A stretch of 41,640 nucleotides of DNA, from the NCBI GenBank assembly GCA_002482525.1, contig DLGC01000003.1, forward strand, positions 1-41,640, in the 5' to 3' direction. Shown one piece after another: positions 8,073 through 16,111 of the stretch; position 1 is the stretch's first letter; each line of letters starts with the position of its first letter. The DNA is from Propionibacteriaceae bacterium UBA7704 (lineage in GTDB: Bacteria; Actinomycetota; Actinomycetes; Propionibacteriales; Propionibacteriaceae). The translations under genes and the position numbers were made by a program. Below the pieces are notes generated by a model. That model had not been told where the DNA came from and searched no databases. It saw only the letters and a list, made by a program, of their open reading frames with translations.

Positions 8073-9089
8073 TCATCCTTCAGCTAGGTAGCGGCTGATG
8101 TAACGGGCAACCGCCCGCACGGCGGCCATCGTCGAGGGGTAGTCCATGCGCGTTGGACCGACCACTCCCAGATTGGCCTGAAGTTCCGGATGGACACCGT
8201 ACCCGCTGGCAACCACAGAGGTCGTACGCAGCGGCTCGTAGGAGTTCTCCTGCCCGATCCGAACATTCACCTCACCGGCGGATGCCACCTCACCCAACAG
8301 CTTCAACAGCACGACTTGTTCCTCCAGGGCTTCCAGCACCGGGCGCACGGCCGTCTCGTACTGGTCGGAGAAGCGAGTCAGGTTCGGTACTCCGCCGACC
8401 ACCACCCGCGTGGACGGTGTCGCGGCCTGCAATTCCTTGATCACGCCGCACACGGCCGACGCCAGCGGGGTCAGGGGTGCGGGAACTTCCTCGAGCAACT
8501 GATCGACACGGCGGCAGACCTGCTGCGGACCGAGATCGACCAGAGCGGCATTCAATCGGCCTCGAAGATCAGCGATGAGGGTTTCGTCGACCGTCCCCAG
8601 CTCCACCGGGTGCTGATCCACCTGCCCGGAGGAGTTGACCAGAATCAGCAATCCTCGGCCAGGCCCCAGGTGCACCAACTCGACGTGGCGCAGGGTCGTA
8701 CCGGTGAGCACCGGATACTGCACGATGGCCACCTGGTGAGTGAGCCGGGACAGTGCCCGCACGGTGCGCGAAACCAGATCGTCGATGTCGACGGCATCCT
8801 CCATGAAGGTCTGGATGGCTCGACGCTCGGCCTGCGACAGTGGCTTGACGGTGCCGAGCCGATCCACGAAGAGGCGATACCCCTTGTCAGTGGGGATCCG
8901 TCCGGCACTGGTGTGGGGCTGAGTGATGTAGCCCTCTTCTTCCAGGACCGCCATGTCGTTGCGGACCGTGGCCGGCGAGACATCCAGATCATGACGCTCG
9001 ACCAAGGCACGCGATCCGACCGGCTCCTGCATGGAGACGTAGTCGGTCACGATGGCCCGAAGGATGGTCAGCTTGCGATCGTCGAGCAT
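8073..9089 (-). CDS. hrcA: Heat-inducible transcription repressor HrcA
   Basis: The 338-residue repressor binds CIRCE operators of chaperone genes; GroEL normally keeps it active. The N-terminal winged helix contains RKLTILRAIVTDYV, PVGSRALVERHDLDVSPATVRNDMAVLEEEGYITQPHTSAGRIPTDKGYR, all highly typical. The central and dimerisation regions include a VVVGGVPNLTRFSD stretch, and the end has NLGVVGPTRMDYPSTMAAVRAVA. The start is ATG at 9089, preceded by AGGAGG at a normal distance; the longer frame from 9116 runs through the operator and is rejected. It heads the hrcA-dnaJ-rsmE-tgt operon. Confidence 0.97.
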   Translation of the reverse strand: MLDDRKLTILRAIVTDYVSMQEPVGSRALVERHDLDVSPATVRNDMAVLEEEGYITQPHTSAGRIPTDKGYRLFVDRLGTVKPLSQAERRAIQTFMEDAVDIDDLVSRTVRALSRLTHQVAIVQYPVLTGTTLRHVELVHLGPGRGLLILVNSSGQVDQHPVELGTVDETLIADLRGRLNAALVDLGPQQVCRRVDQLLEEVPAPLTPLASAVCGVIKELQAATPSTRVVVGGVPNLTRFSDQYETAVRPVLEALEEQVVLLKLLGEVASAGEVNVRIGQENSYEPLRTTSVVASGYGVHPELQANLGVVGPTRMDYPSTMAAVRAVARYISRYLAEG

Positions 9090-9109
9090 GGCTGGTCCCT
9101 CCTTCGATG

Positions 9110-9136
9110 CTGGCACTCTCGATAGCTGAGTGCCAG
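9110..9136. promoter_or_regulatory. CIRCE operator (HrcA binding site)
   Basis: CTGGCACTC at 9110-9118 and GAGTGCCAG at 9128-9136 form a perfect 9-bp inverted repeat with a 9-base spacer. This is the actinobacterial form of CIRCE. It lies between the -10 of hrcA (9135-9140) and the hrcA start at 9089, so bound HrcA would block the hrcA-dnaJ-rsmE-tgt operon. It also lies 34 bases before the divergent gene at 9171. Confidence 0.96.
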
Positions 9137-9140
9137 TCTA
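9135..9140 (-). promoter_or_regulatory. -10 hexamer TAGACT of the hrcA operon
   Basis: TAGACT on the minus strand touches the outer edge of CIRCE, so transcription would begin inside the operator. No good -35 is recognisable. Confidence 0.55.
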
Positions 9141-9157
9141 ACCCAGCTGGGCCAGGT

Positions 9158-9163
9158 TAGGCT
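9158..9163 (+). promoter_or_regulatory. -10 hexamer TAGGCT, leaderless promoter
   Basis: TAGGCT ends 7 bases before the ATG at 9171, and no ribosome binding site is present, so the transcript is probably leaderless. It is 17 bases from the opposite-facing -10 of hrcA. Confidence 0.5.
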
Positions 9164-9170
9164 GAGCGGC

Positions 9171-10016
9171 ATGACGCAGTTCAGTGTGGGCCCTTTCCAG
9201 CCTGTCGCTCCGGGAGTATTCGTGGCCGTCGCCGAGCCGGCTTCGGTCAATATCGGCCTGATCGTCGGAGAAAGCGGCGCGGTGGTGATCGACACCGGGT
9301 CCAGCCCGGCTCAGGGTGCCGAAATTCGAGCTGCGGCCGAAGTCGCGGCGGGAGTTCCGCTCACCGCGGTGGTGGTCACCCACGCCCACTACGACCATTT
9401 CTTCGGACTGGCCGGTTTCGCCGGGATCACCAGCTTCGGCCACGAGACCCTGCCCGAGGCACGCAGCGGCGAGGTCGTGGCCGCGGCGGCCGCCGAGCTG
9501 GGACTGGCGGTCTCCGCGTTGGCCGCCCCCGACCAGCTGTTCAGCCTGGCCCGGGTGATCGATCTCGGTGGCAGGCGAGTGGAAGTGCTGCACTTCGGCC
9601 CTGGCCACACCGACAGCGACGTCGTGGCCTATGTGCCCGATGCCGACCTGATCTTCGCCGGGGATCTGTTGGAAAGCGCGGGGCCACCCAGTTTCGGAAC
9701 CGACTCCCATATCAAGGACTGGCCCGCAGCGCTGGATGGCGTGCTCGGGTTGGTGGGCGAGCACACCGTTTTGGTACCCGGCCATGGTCCAGCCATGGAC
9801 CGCATCGCAGCCTTCGAGCAGCGTGCGGCCATCGCCGGCTTCTACGCCGAGGTCTCCGACTTGGTGGCTCGTGGTGTGGTGGCCGAGGCGGCCTACGAGG
9901 CTGCTCAGTGGGCCTTCGACGAGGAGACCGTGCGCGCTGCACTGCCCCTGCTCTATGCCCAACTCGCCGAGGCGGGGCTCACCCCGAAACGGCAGTTACC
10001 GCTGCTGGGTAGCTGA
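9171..10016 (+). CDS. MBL-fold metallo-hydrolase
   Basis: The 281-residue cytoplasmic protein has the metal-binding motif THAHYDH near residues 70-76, followed by a His in FGPGHTDSD, an Asp in FAGDLLES and a His in VPGHGP, which together give the expected two-metal site of metallo-beta-lactamase-fold hydrolases. The N-terminal pattern NIGLIVGESGAVVIDTGSS is typical of the single-domain esterase/thioesterase-like members (glyoxalase II or quinoprotein-relay-like). The substrate cannot be told. It diverges from hrcA and shares with it an 81-base intergenic region that contains CIRCE. Confidence 0.85.
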   Translation: MTQFSVGPFQPVAPGVFVAVAEPASVNIGLIVGESGAVVIDTGSSPAQGAEIRAAAEVAAGVPLTAVVVTHAHYDHFFGLAGFAGITSFGHETLPEARSGEVVAAAAAELGLAVSALAAPDQLFSLARVIDLGGRRVEVLHFGPGHTDSDVVAYVPDADLIFAGDLLESAGPPSFGTDSHIKDWPAALDGVLGLVGEHTVLVPGHGPAMDRIAAFEQRAAIAGFYAEVSDLVARGVVAEAAYEAAQWAFDEETVRAALPLLYAQLAEAGLTPKRQLPLLGS

Positions 10017-10018
10017 GC

Positions 10019-10786
10019 TCATTCTCCGAAGAGCGCTCGGTTGGCCTGGCTCCACAGCGCCGGAGTATTGGCGGCCATGAGCCGGCGTCCGATGGTGCCC
10101 GCGTGGTATTCGGCGCCGTCGTCGGTGGCGACGCGTCCGCCGAGTTCAGTGAGCATCAATCCGCCGGGCAGATGATCCCACGGGAACATCGAACGGTAAC
10201 TGAGGAAGTCCACCTCGCCGGTGATCAGCTTCGGATAGTCGATTCCGCAGGAACCCCAGGAGCGGACCACGCGCACCGCGGCCGACTCCTCACCGGGCAC
10301 CGGCAGGTAGGTCGCCCCCAGCGGCACCTCCCGCCGAACCGACGGCGGGTCGAGTTGGACCCCATTCCGGGTCACCCCAGCAGATCTCTCGGCGACGAAC
10401 AGCTCCTGGTACATCGGTTGCCAGATCCAGGCGCGGACGGTTTCACCGAACTGCAATTCGGCCAGCATCACCGCGAAATCCGGACGCCCCTTGGCGAAAT
10501 TGCGGGTGCCATCGACCGGATCGATCACCCAGGCATGGGCCGCGGTCGGCAGCGAGTCCAGGATGCGGGCGTCGGCGAAGACCCCCTCCTCCCCCACCAC
10601 CAAGGCACGCGGGTCGGATTCGTGCAACCAGCTCGAGATCGCGGCCTCTGCCTCGCGGTCGGCGATCGTCACCAGATCGCCCGGACCTTTCTCCTGCACC
10701 TCGCCGCTGGTCAGGGTTCCGAATCGCGGCACGATCAGGGTTTCTGCAACGTCCTTGAGGAGGTCCGAAACCTGCTCTGTCTGCAC
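10019..10786 (-). CDS. Inositol monophosphatase family phosphatase
   Basis: The 255-residue protein is a Mg-dependent sugar- or polyol-phosphate phosphatase. Motifs visible are DLVTIADREAEAAI (residues 37-50), GEEG near 65-68, the metal motif WVIDPVDGTRNF near 86-97, and the late PWDHLPGGLMLTELGG near 203-218. The family includes inositol-1-phosphatase, histidinol-phosphatase HisN and 3'-phosphoadenosine phosphatase; the sequence does not decide among these, and no his or inositol gene is adjacent. The start is GTG at 10786 with GGGAG about 7 bases upstream. Its stop lies 2 bases from that of the MBL gene on the opposite strand. Confidence 0.85.
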   Translation of the reverse strand: MQTEQVSDLLKDVAETLIVPRFGTLTSGEVQEKGPGDLVTIADREAEAAISSWLHESDPRALVVGEEGVFADARILDSLPTAAHAWVIDPVDGTRNFAKGRPDFAVMLAELQFGETVRAWIWQPMYQELFVAERSAGVTRNGVQLDPPSVRREVPLGATYLPVPGEESAAVRVVRSWGSCGIDYPKLITGEVDFLSYRSMFPWDHLPGGLMLTELGGRVATDDGAEYHAGTIGRRLMAANTPALWSQANRALFGE

Positions 10787-10901
10787 AACGGGCTCCCTGG
10801 GGCTGCGGACCGAAGAATTCCCTACAGGCTACCGACGCCCCGGATCGATGGCGGCAGCGTCCGCCCTTCAGTACTGGGCTTCGTAGCGGCGGAAATCGGC
10901 C

Positions 10902-11714
10902 CTAGGTGACGAAGTCGATCAGACGCTCGACCTCCCGCGGGAAAGCCGGGTCGAGGTCGCGCCAGTCACGGACGCGTCCCAGGATCCACGCCCAGGTGGC
11001 CGCAATGTCGGCCTGGTCGTTCGCCGGACGCCGCAGCGCGTGGCTGATGCCCACTTTCCATTCCACGCTGCGGGGAATCTGTGGCCATTGAGCCAAGCCC
11101 ACCCGTTCGGGACGCACCGCAGCCCAGATGTCGATGAACCGGTGGCCGGTCACCAGAACGTGCTCGCTGGTCACCTCGGACACGATCCGGCTCTCCTTGC
11201 TGCCCTCGACCAGGTGATCGACCAGCACGCCGAGTCGGCGTCCGGGTTCGGGGGCGAACTCCTCGATGATCTGAGGAAGGTGGTCCACCCCCTCCAGGAG
11301 TTCCACCACCACGCCGACGTGGCGCAGGTCGTCGCCCCAGATCTTCTCCACCAGTTGGGCGTCGTGGCGGCCCTCGACATAGATACGCGACGCCAGAGCC
11401 ACTTTGGCCGGCTCGGCGGGCCCGCTGCGGGAGCCGGAGCGGGTGCGGGTTGGCCCTGCGGGGGGTGCCAATTTCGGTGGGCGTAAATCGACCGGCTTGC
11501 CGTCCACCCAGAACCCCGGTCCGAACGGAAAGCTGCGTCGAGCCCCCTTGCGGTCCTCCAACACAACCAGGCCGTTCTCCCAGCGCACCACCGCACCGCA
11601 GAATCCGGAGGTCGGGTCCTCCACCACCAGCCCGCGGCTCACCTCCAGCGGAACACTGGACGGCTTGCCTGCCGTCCGCCAGCCCGGGGCGAGCACATCA
11701 TCGGAATAACGCAC
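10902..11714 (-). CDS. DUF3097 family protein (Toprim-like segment)
   Basis: The 270-residue protein is an actinobacteria-specific conserved protein. It begins with a short beta-rich region (EDPTSGFCGAVVRWENGLVVLEDRKGARRSFPFGPGFWVDGKPV is split over residues 32-76), then a Pro/Arg/Ser linker near 77-105, then IYVEGRHDAQLVEKIWGDDLR near 110-130 and VLVDHLVEGSKESRI near 162-176. The last two resemble the Glu and DxD parts of a Toprim-like fold (inference), which might mean nucleic acid cleavage or synthesis, but function is unknown. The gene usually sits in this hemW-hrcA neighbourhood. Start GTG at 11714 is leaderless, with TAGCCT six bases upstream. Confidence 0.85.
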   Translation of the reverse strand: MRYSDDVLAPGWRTAGKPSSVPLEVSRGLVVEDPTSGFCGAVVRWENGLVVLEDRKGARRSFPFGPGFWVDGKPVDLRPPKLAPPAGPTRTRSGSRSGPAEPAKVALASRIYVEGRHDAQLVEKIWGDDLRHVGVVVELLEGVDHLPQIIEEFAPEPGRRLGVLVDHLVEGSKESRIVSEVTSEHVLVTGHRFIDIWAAVRPERVGLAQWPQIPRSVEWKVGISHALRRPANDQADIAATWAWILGRVRDWRDLDPAFPREVERLIDFVT

Positions 11715-11720
11715 CCGGCC

Positions 11721-11726
11721 AGGCTA
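11721..11726 (-). promoter_or_regulatory. -10 hexamer TAGCCT, leaderless promoter
   Basis: On the minus strand TAGCCT is followed by 6 bases and then the GTG start of the DUF3097 gene at 11714. Confidence 0.5.
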
Positions 11727-11751
11727 GGCGGCATCCGATGAACAAGGGATC

Positions 11752-11819
11752 AGCGACGCGCACCGGCACAGGCTTCGACAAGCTCAGCCAACGGGGCCAA
11801 TCGGCCACAGCGCGTCGCT
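11752..11819. repeat. Compound palindromic intergenic element
   Basis: AGCGACGCGC at 11752-11761 and GCGCGTCGCT at 11810-11819 are a perfect 10-bp inverted repeat. Between them lies GGCTTCGACAAGCTCAGCC (11771-11789), a member of the dispersed CTTCGACAAGCTCAG type repeat seen in many actinobacterial genomes, and a GGCC-AATC-GGCC hairpin (11795-11806). It sits just after the livF stop and may act as liv operon terminator or be a REP-like mobile remnant. Confidence 0.65.
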
Positions 11820-11845
11820 CGACTCTGCCAGCGATCAGACTGACC

Positions 11846-12553
11846 CTAGTCGGCTCCGAGGTAGGCCCGGCGGACCCGGTCATCACCGAGAAGGGCAGCA
11901 CCGGTGTCGGAGAACATGATCTGGCCGACCTCAAGCACGTAGCCCTTGTGGGCCAGGCTGAGCGCGGCTTGGGCGTTCTGCTCCACCAACAGGATCGTCA
12001 CACCTTCGGACTGAAGCCCGCGGATGGTGTCCATGATGGTCTGGGTCATGATCGGGCTCAGGCCCATGGACGGTTCGTCGAGCATCAGCAGCTTGGGACG
12101 GCTCATCATGGCCCGTCCGATGGCCAGCATCTGCTGCTCACCGCCGGAGAACAGGCCCGCTGCCTCCGTGCGACGCTCGCTCAACACCGGGAACAGGTCG
12201 TAGACCCGTTCCATGTCGGATTTCACCCCGGAAAGGTCCTTGCGGGAGAAGGCGCCGAGTTTGAGGTTGTCCTCCACCGACATGTTGCGGAACAGCCGCC
12301 GCCCCTCGGGGGACTGCGCGATGCCGCGTTCCACGATCTTGTGGGCGCCGATGCCATCGATGCGTTCACCCTCGAACCAGATCTCGCCGGCTATCGGCTT
12401 CAGGAGTCCGGAGATGGTACGCAAAGTAGTCGACTTACCGGCTCCGTTGGCTCCGAGCAGGCTGACGATCTGACCCTTGTCAACGGTGAAGCTGATGCCT
12501 TTGACGGCGTTCACCCGTCCGTAGGCGACTTCCAGATTCTTGACCTCAAGCAT
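11846..12553 (-). CDS. livF: Branched-chain amino acid ABC transporter ATPase LivF
   Basis: The 235-residue protein is one of two ATPases driving the importer. It has Walker A GANGAGKST near residues 33-41, Q-loop region GIAQSPEGRRLFRNMSVEDNL (typical of LivF, with the PEGR signature), ABC signature FSGGEQQ, Walker B LLMLDEPSMGLSP and the switch His region replaced as usual by VEQNA. Length matches E. coli LivF (237). The start is ATG at 12553, overlapping the livG stop by 8 bases (ATGCTTGA). It is the last gene of livJHMGF. Confidence 0.96.
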   Translation of the reverse strand: MLEVKNLEVAYGRVNAVKGISFTVDKGQIVSLLGANGAGKSTTLRTISGLLKPIAGEIWFEGERIDGIGAHKIVERGIAQSPEGRRLFRNMSVEDNLKLGAFSRKDLSGVKSDMERVYDLFPVLSERRTEAAGLFSGGEQQMLAIGRAMMSRPKLLMLDEPSMGLSPIMTQTIMDTIRGLQSEGVTILLVEQNAQAALSLAHKGYVLEVGQIMFSDTGAALLGDDRVRRAYLGAD

Positions 12554-13415
12554 TGTCGTCGCCTCCCACCGAAGGGGTCTGCCCGGAATCGTCAGAACTG
12601 CTGTCTGCCGGCATGCCGATGTAGGCCTCGATCACTCGCGGATCGTTCTGCACCACAGCGGGCGGACCCTCGACGAGAACCTCACCGCGCACCAGGCAGA
12701 CCACCCGGTCGCACAGATTGAAGATGAACCGCATGTCATGCTCGATCACCAGAACCGCCAGTCCGAGGTCGCGGATCTTGAAGATCAGCTCCTCGGCCTG
12801 CCGAGTCTCCTGCGGGTTCATGCCTGCCGTCGGCTCGTCCAACAACAACAGCTTCGGTTCGGTGGCCAGTGCGCGGGCGATTTCCAGCCGGCGCTGATCG
12901 CCGTAAGGCAGATTTCGCGACAGCTGATCACCAGAGCCGGTCAGACCGACGAAGGCGAGCAGTTCGCGTGCCCGTTCCAGTGACTCTCGTTCCTCGCGCC
13001 GATGACGGGGCAGCCGGAACACCGCGTCCAGCGCATTGGTCTGGGTACGGACGTACATCCCGACCATGACGTTCTCGATGGCCGTCATGTTGTGGAACAG
13101 CCGGATGTTCTGGAAGGTGCGCGCCATGCCGGCCCGCACCGCCAACCGCGGCTTGGGCGGCAGCTGGTCACCGACGAACTGCACGCTCCCACTGGTGGGT
13201 TTGTACAGCCCGGTGAGGCAATTGAAGAAGGTCGTCTTGCCGGCCCCGTTGGGGCCGATCAGGCCGACGATCTCCCCGGTGTGCACCTGGAGGCTCACGT
13301 CGTTCACCGCACGCAAGCCACCGAACTGCATGGTCACACTGCGCGCATCAAGGATCGGTACGCCGCTGGCAGGGAGCTGCGCGACTGCTGCGGGGTTCAC
13401 CGCGTCGCTACTCAT
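12546..13415 (-). CDS. livG: Branched-chain amino acid ABC transporter ATPase LivG
   Basis: The 289-residue protein is the partner ATPase of LivF. An N-terminal extension of about 20 residues precedes the domain. Visible are Walker A GPNGAGKTT near 53-61, ARTFQNIRLFHNMTAIENVMVG (typical LivG), signature region LPYGDQRRLEIARAL, Walker B LLLLDEPTAGMNPQE and switch IEHDM. The C-terminus adds an acidic/Ser-rich tail (SSSDDSGQTPSVGGDDNA). The start is ATG at 13415, sharing ATGA with the livM stop. The signature has YGDQR in place of SGGQ, as is usual for LivG. Confidence 0.96.
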   Translation of the reverse strand: MSSDAVNPAAVAQLPASGVPILDARSVTMQFGGLRAVNDVSLQVHTGEIVGLIGPNGAGKTTFFNCLTGLYKPTSGSVQFVGDQLPPKPRLAVRAGMARTFQNIRLFHNMTAIENVMVGMYVRTQTNALDAVFRLPRHRREERESLERARELLAFVGLTGSGDQLSRNLPYGDQRRLEIARALATEPKLLLLDEPTAGMNPQETRQAEELIFKIRDLGLAVLVIEHDMRFIFNLCDRVVCLVRGEVLVEGPPAVVQNDPRVIEAYIGMPADSSSDDSGQTPSVGGDDNA

Positions 13416-15142
13416 AGCTCAAATCCCTTCGGATCCGGGTTCAGGTGGGCGTGGTGAGTGATGAGCTCCTCCTCGACCTCCTCGGCGAGTTCCTCATTCT
13501 TGTCGTGGAACTCCAGAGCGCGCCGCCTGTCGGCGATGATGCCTTCGGGACGGAAGCGCATCATGATCACCATCAGTAATCCGAAAGCCAGCAATCGATA
13601 GTCGGAGAAGAAGCGCAGCTTCTCGGGCAACAGCTTCAGGATCGTCGCGCCGATCAGGACGCCGAGCACCGTGCCCATGCCGCCGAGAACCACTGCGGAA
13701 AGCAGGAAGGCTGATTCCAGGAAGATGTATTGATCCGGAGTCACCGACACGTCGTGATGGGCTTTCACCGCACCGGCGAGACCGGCCAGGAAGGCACCAC
13801 CGGCGAAGGCCAACAGCTTCAACAGGAAGGTGTTCACGCCCATCGCCTCGGCGGCCAACTCATCTTCACGGATGGCCACCCAGCCGCGCCCGATGCGGGA
13901 GTGGTTCAGGTTGGTGAACACCACGATGATGATCGCCAACAGGATCAGCATCAGCCAGTAGTAGTTGGCGAATCGGCCGATGTCGACTCCCAGGATCACG
14001 TGACTGACACCGAAATCGAAGCCGAGGAAATTCAGGTCCGGGATCGCCGGGATGCCGTTCGAGCCATGGGTGAGGTTGGGACCGTCATTGCCGTCCAGGT
14101 TGATCATGGTGATGCGGAAGATCTCGCCGAAGGCCAGCGTCACGATAGCCAGATAATCACCCGAAACCCGCAATGTTGGGGCACCAATAATCAAGCCCAA
14201 AGTGGCTGCCACGGTTCCCGAGATCAGCACGGTGACGATGAAAGGCGGATGCCAGTTCACCGTCGAGTAGGCCGACTCCGACAGGATCGCGGCGGTGAAA
14301 GCGCCCGCCCCTAGGAAGGCGATGTAGCCCAGGTCGAGCAGGCCGACCAGGCCCACCACAATGTTCAGGCCCAGCGCGGTCGCAGCGAAGATGAGCACTT
14401 GCGAGGCGATGGACATGTTCGCATCCGACCCGTTCTGGGTGAAGGGGAAGGCGAAGGCCACCGCGAACGCTGACAGCACCAGCACTCGGTTGTTCGCAGC
14501 CCCGGCGATGCTGAGCCAGTCGAAGAACCCGAAGGATTTCAGCACCAGGATGACGCCTGCCAGGAACGCCGCGAAGGTCAGGAACGAGCCGGCGTCGTCG
14601 TAACCCAGGGCGGTGGCTGCCGCGAAGAGACCTGCAGCCATAATCACAGCGACCGCGAGGATCTGCAGCCAGCGCGGACTTGCCACATCTTCCAAACGCG
14701 GCTCCGGCGAATCCGGCAGATAACGCGTAGCGATGATCGACAGCACTGCCCCGCCGAGCGCGAGCCAGGCGCCGATCATCACGTTGATCAGCCCACCGAG
14801 TTCCAGCGCGATGCTGATCAACGCCACTGCCGCCATGACGGTCGAGGTGACTGCGGCGACTTTGGCCGCACTGTTCCAGGCCACGAGCTTGGCGTACTTG
14901 CCGAGGCGTTCCTTGCCGACCAACGGCACGGCCAGCAGCACGAGTAGCAGACCGGCCAGAATCGCGAAATAGATCTGCAGCGGCGACGGCGACGCCCAGT
15001 AGCTCACATCGTCCAAGGCCGCACCGGTGTATGCCCAGGGCAGCATGATCGAAGCAATCATCAACACCGCTGCGGTGATACCGGTACCCCGCCCCACGAA
15101 GCGGAAACGAATCTTGTGCTCACTAGGAATGATGGCGTTCAT
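13412..15142 (-). CDS. livM: Branched-chain amino acid ABC permease LivM with long N-terminal extension
   Basis: The 576-residue protein is larger than E. coli LivM (about 425). The C-terminal ~340 residues form the usual permease: ALGLNIVVGLVGLLDLGYIAFLGAGAFTAAIL, SGDYLAIVTLAFGEIFRI, then the ATPase-contact loop SRIGRGWVAIREDELAAEAMGVN, and a final membrane part ending MRFRPEGIIADRRR. The N-terminal ~230 residues hold about six further hydrophobic segments, including LMIASIMLPWAYTGAALDD, an IYFAILAGLLLVLLAVPL segment and AVIMAAGLFAAATALG. A charged tail (about 545-576) rich in Glu and His follows the last membrane segment. The start is ATG at 15142, sharing ATGA with the livH stop. Confidence 0.93.
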   Translation of the reverse strand: MNAIIPSEHKIRFRFVGRGTGITAAVLMIASIMLPWAYTGAALDDVSYWASPSPLQIYFAILAGLLLVLLAVPLVGKERLGKYAKLVAWNSAAKVAAVTSTVMAAVALISIALELGGLINVMIGAWLALGGAVLSIIATRYLPDSPEPRLEDVASPRWLQILAVAVIMAAGLFAAATALGYDDAGSFLTFAAFLAGVILVLKSFGFFDWLSIAGAANNRVLVLSAFAVAFAFPFTQNGSDANMSIASQVLIFAATALGLNIVVGLVGLLDLGYIAFLGAGAFTAAILSESAYSTVNWHPPFIVTVLISGTVAATLGLIIGAPTLRVSGDYLAIVTLAFGEIFRITMINLDGNDGPNLTHGSNGIPAIPDLNFLGFDFGVSHVILGVDIGRFANYYWLMLILLAIIIVVFTNLNHSRIGRGWVAIREDELAAEAMGVNTFLLKLLAFAGGAFLAGLAGAVKAHHDVSVTPDQYIFLESAFLLSAVVLGGMGTVLGVLIGATILKLLPEKLRFFSDYRLLAFGLLMVIMMRFRPEGIIADRRRALEFHDKNEELAEEVEEELITHHAHLNPDPKGFEL

Positions 15143-16086
15143 GCGCGGTCCACCGCCTTCGAACCCAGCAGGCCTTGCGGTCTGAACACCAGCACCAGGA
15201 TCAGCAGAATGAAGGCCCACACATCCTTCCAGGCGGTCGTGCCCAGATAGTTGCTGGCCAGCGCCTCGGTGACGCCGAGAACCAGACCACCCACGACAGC
15301 GCCGTAGATGTTGCCGATGCCGCCCAATACGGCGGCGGTGAATGCTTTCAATCCCGCGAGGAAGCCCATGCGGAAGTCGATATTGCCGTAGCGCAGACCG
15401 TGGGCCACGCCCGCCACGGCGGCCAGAGCGGCGCCGACGGCGAAGGCAGCAACGATGACGCGGTCCACATTGATGCCCATCAAGCGGGCAGTATCAGGAT
15501 CCTGCGACGTGGCGATCATGGCCCGACCGGTCTTAGTGCGGTTGACGAAGTACCACAGGAACACGGTGCACACCGCCAAGGCGACCAAGGTGAAGATGGC
15601 GGAGGCCTGCACCGTCACCCCACCGATCTGAATCGAGCCATCGCTCACTCCGGTGAGTGTCGGGTAGGGAATCGCGCTCTTGGCGTCCGGCATGCCGGGA
15701 ATCCAGCCGAAGAAGAGGCGCACGGCCTCCTGAAGGAAGACCGACACACCGATGGCGGAGATCAACGGAGCCAGCCGCGGCGCGCCGCGCAACGGACGGT
15801 AGGCGAATCTCTCCATCATGACGGCCACCGTGACTGAAGCGGCGATGCCTCCGAGCAACATGACCGGGAGGAGCACCCCGAGCGTCATGCCCAGACCCCA
15901 GTCCGTGGGTTTTCCCACGATGACCCAGGTGGCGAAGGACCCGAAGGCTCCGATCATGAAGATCTCGCCATGGGCGAAGTTGATGAGTTGAACGATGCCG
16001 TACACCACGGTGTACCCCACAGCGATCAAGGCGTACAAGGCCCCGAGGGACAAGCCATTGATCAACTGTTGAAAGAACAGTTCCAC
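15139..16086 (-). CDS. livH: Branched-chain amino acid ABC permease LivH
   Basis: The 315-residue permease (E. coli LivH 308) has about eight hydrophobic segments. Typical stretches are FFQQLINGLSLGALYALIAVGYTVVYGIVQLINFAHGE at the start, MERFAYRPLRGAPRLAPLISAIGVSVFLQE, the ATPase-contact loop TKTGRAMIATSQDPDTARLMGINVDRVI, and GLKAFTAAVLGGIGNIYGAVVGGLVLG. The frame is open to a GTG at 16143, but I prefer GTG 16086 because the upstream portion contains a perfect 15-bp hairpin (16112-16152) and homologous proteins start near VELFFQQ. The ribosome binding site for it is weak (AAAGAAAG), so the start remains arguable. Confidence 0.93.
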   Translation of the reverse strand: MELFFQQLINGLSLGALYALIAVGYTVVYGIVQLINFAHGEIFMIGAFGSFATWVIVGKPTDWGLGMTLGVLLPVMLLGGIAASVTVAVMMERFAYRPLRGAPRLAPLISAIGVSVFLQEAVRLFFGWIPGMPDAKSAIPYPTLTGVSDGSIQIGGVTVQASAIFTLVALAVCTVFLWYFVNRTKTGRAMIATSQDPDTARLMGINVDRVIVAAFAVGAALAAVAGVAHGLRYGNIDFRMGFLAGLKAFTAAVLGGIGNIYGAVVGGLVLGVTEALASNYLGTTAWKDVWAFILLILVLVFRPQGLLGSKAVDRA

Positions 16087-16111
16087 GTCGAGTGCTTTCT
16101 TTACGCGAGCG

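Noticed and set aside
11450..12721. Plus-strand open frame (423 codons) opposite DUF3097, livF and livG
   Set aside because: It crosses three supported minus-strand genes and an intergenic palindrome; no motif.
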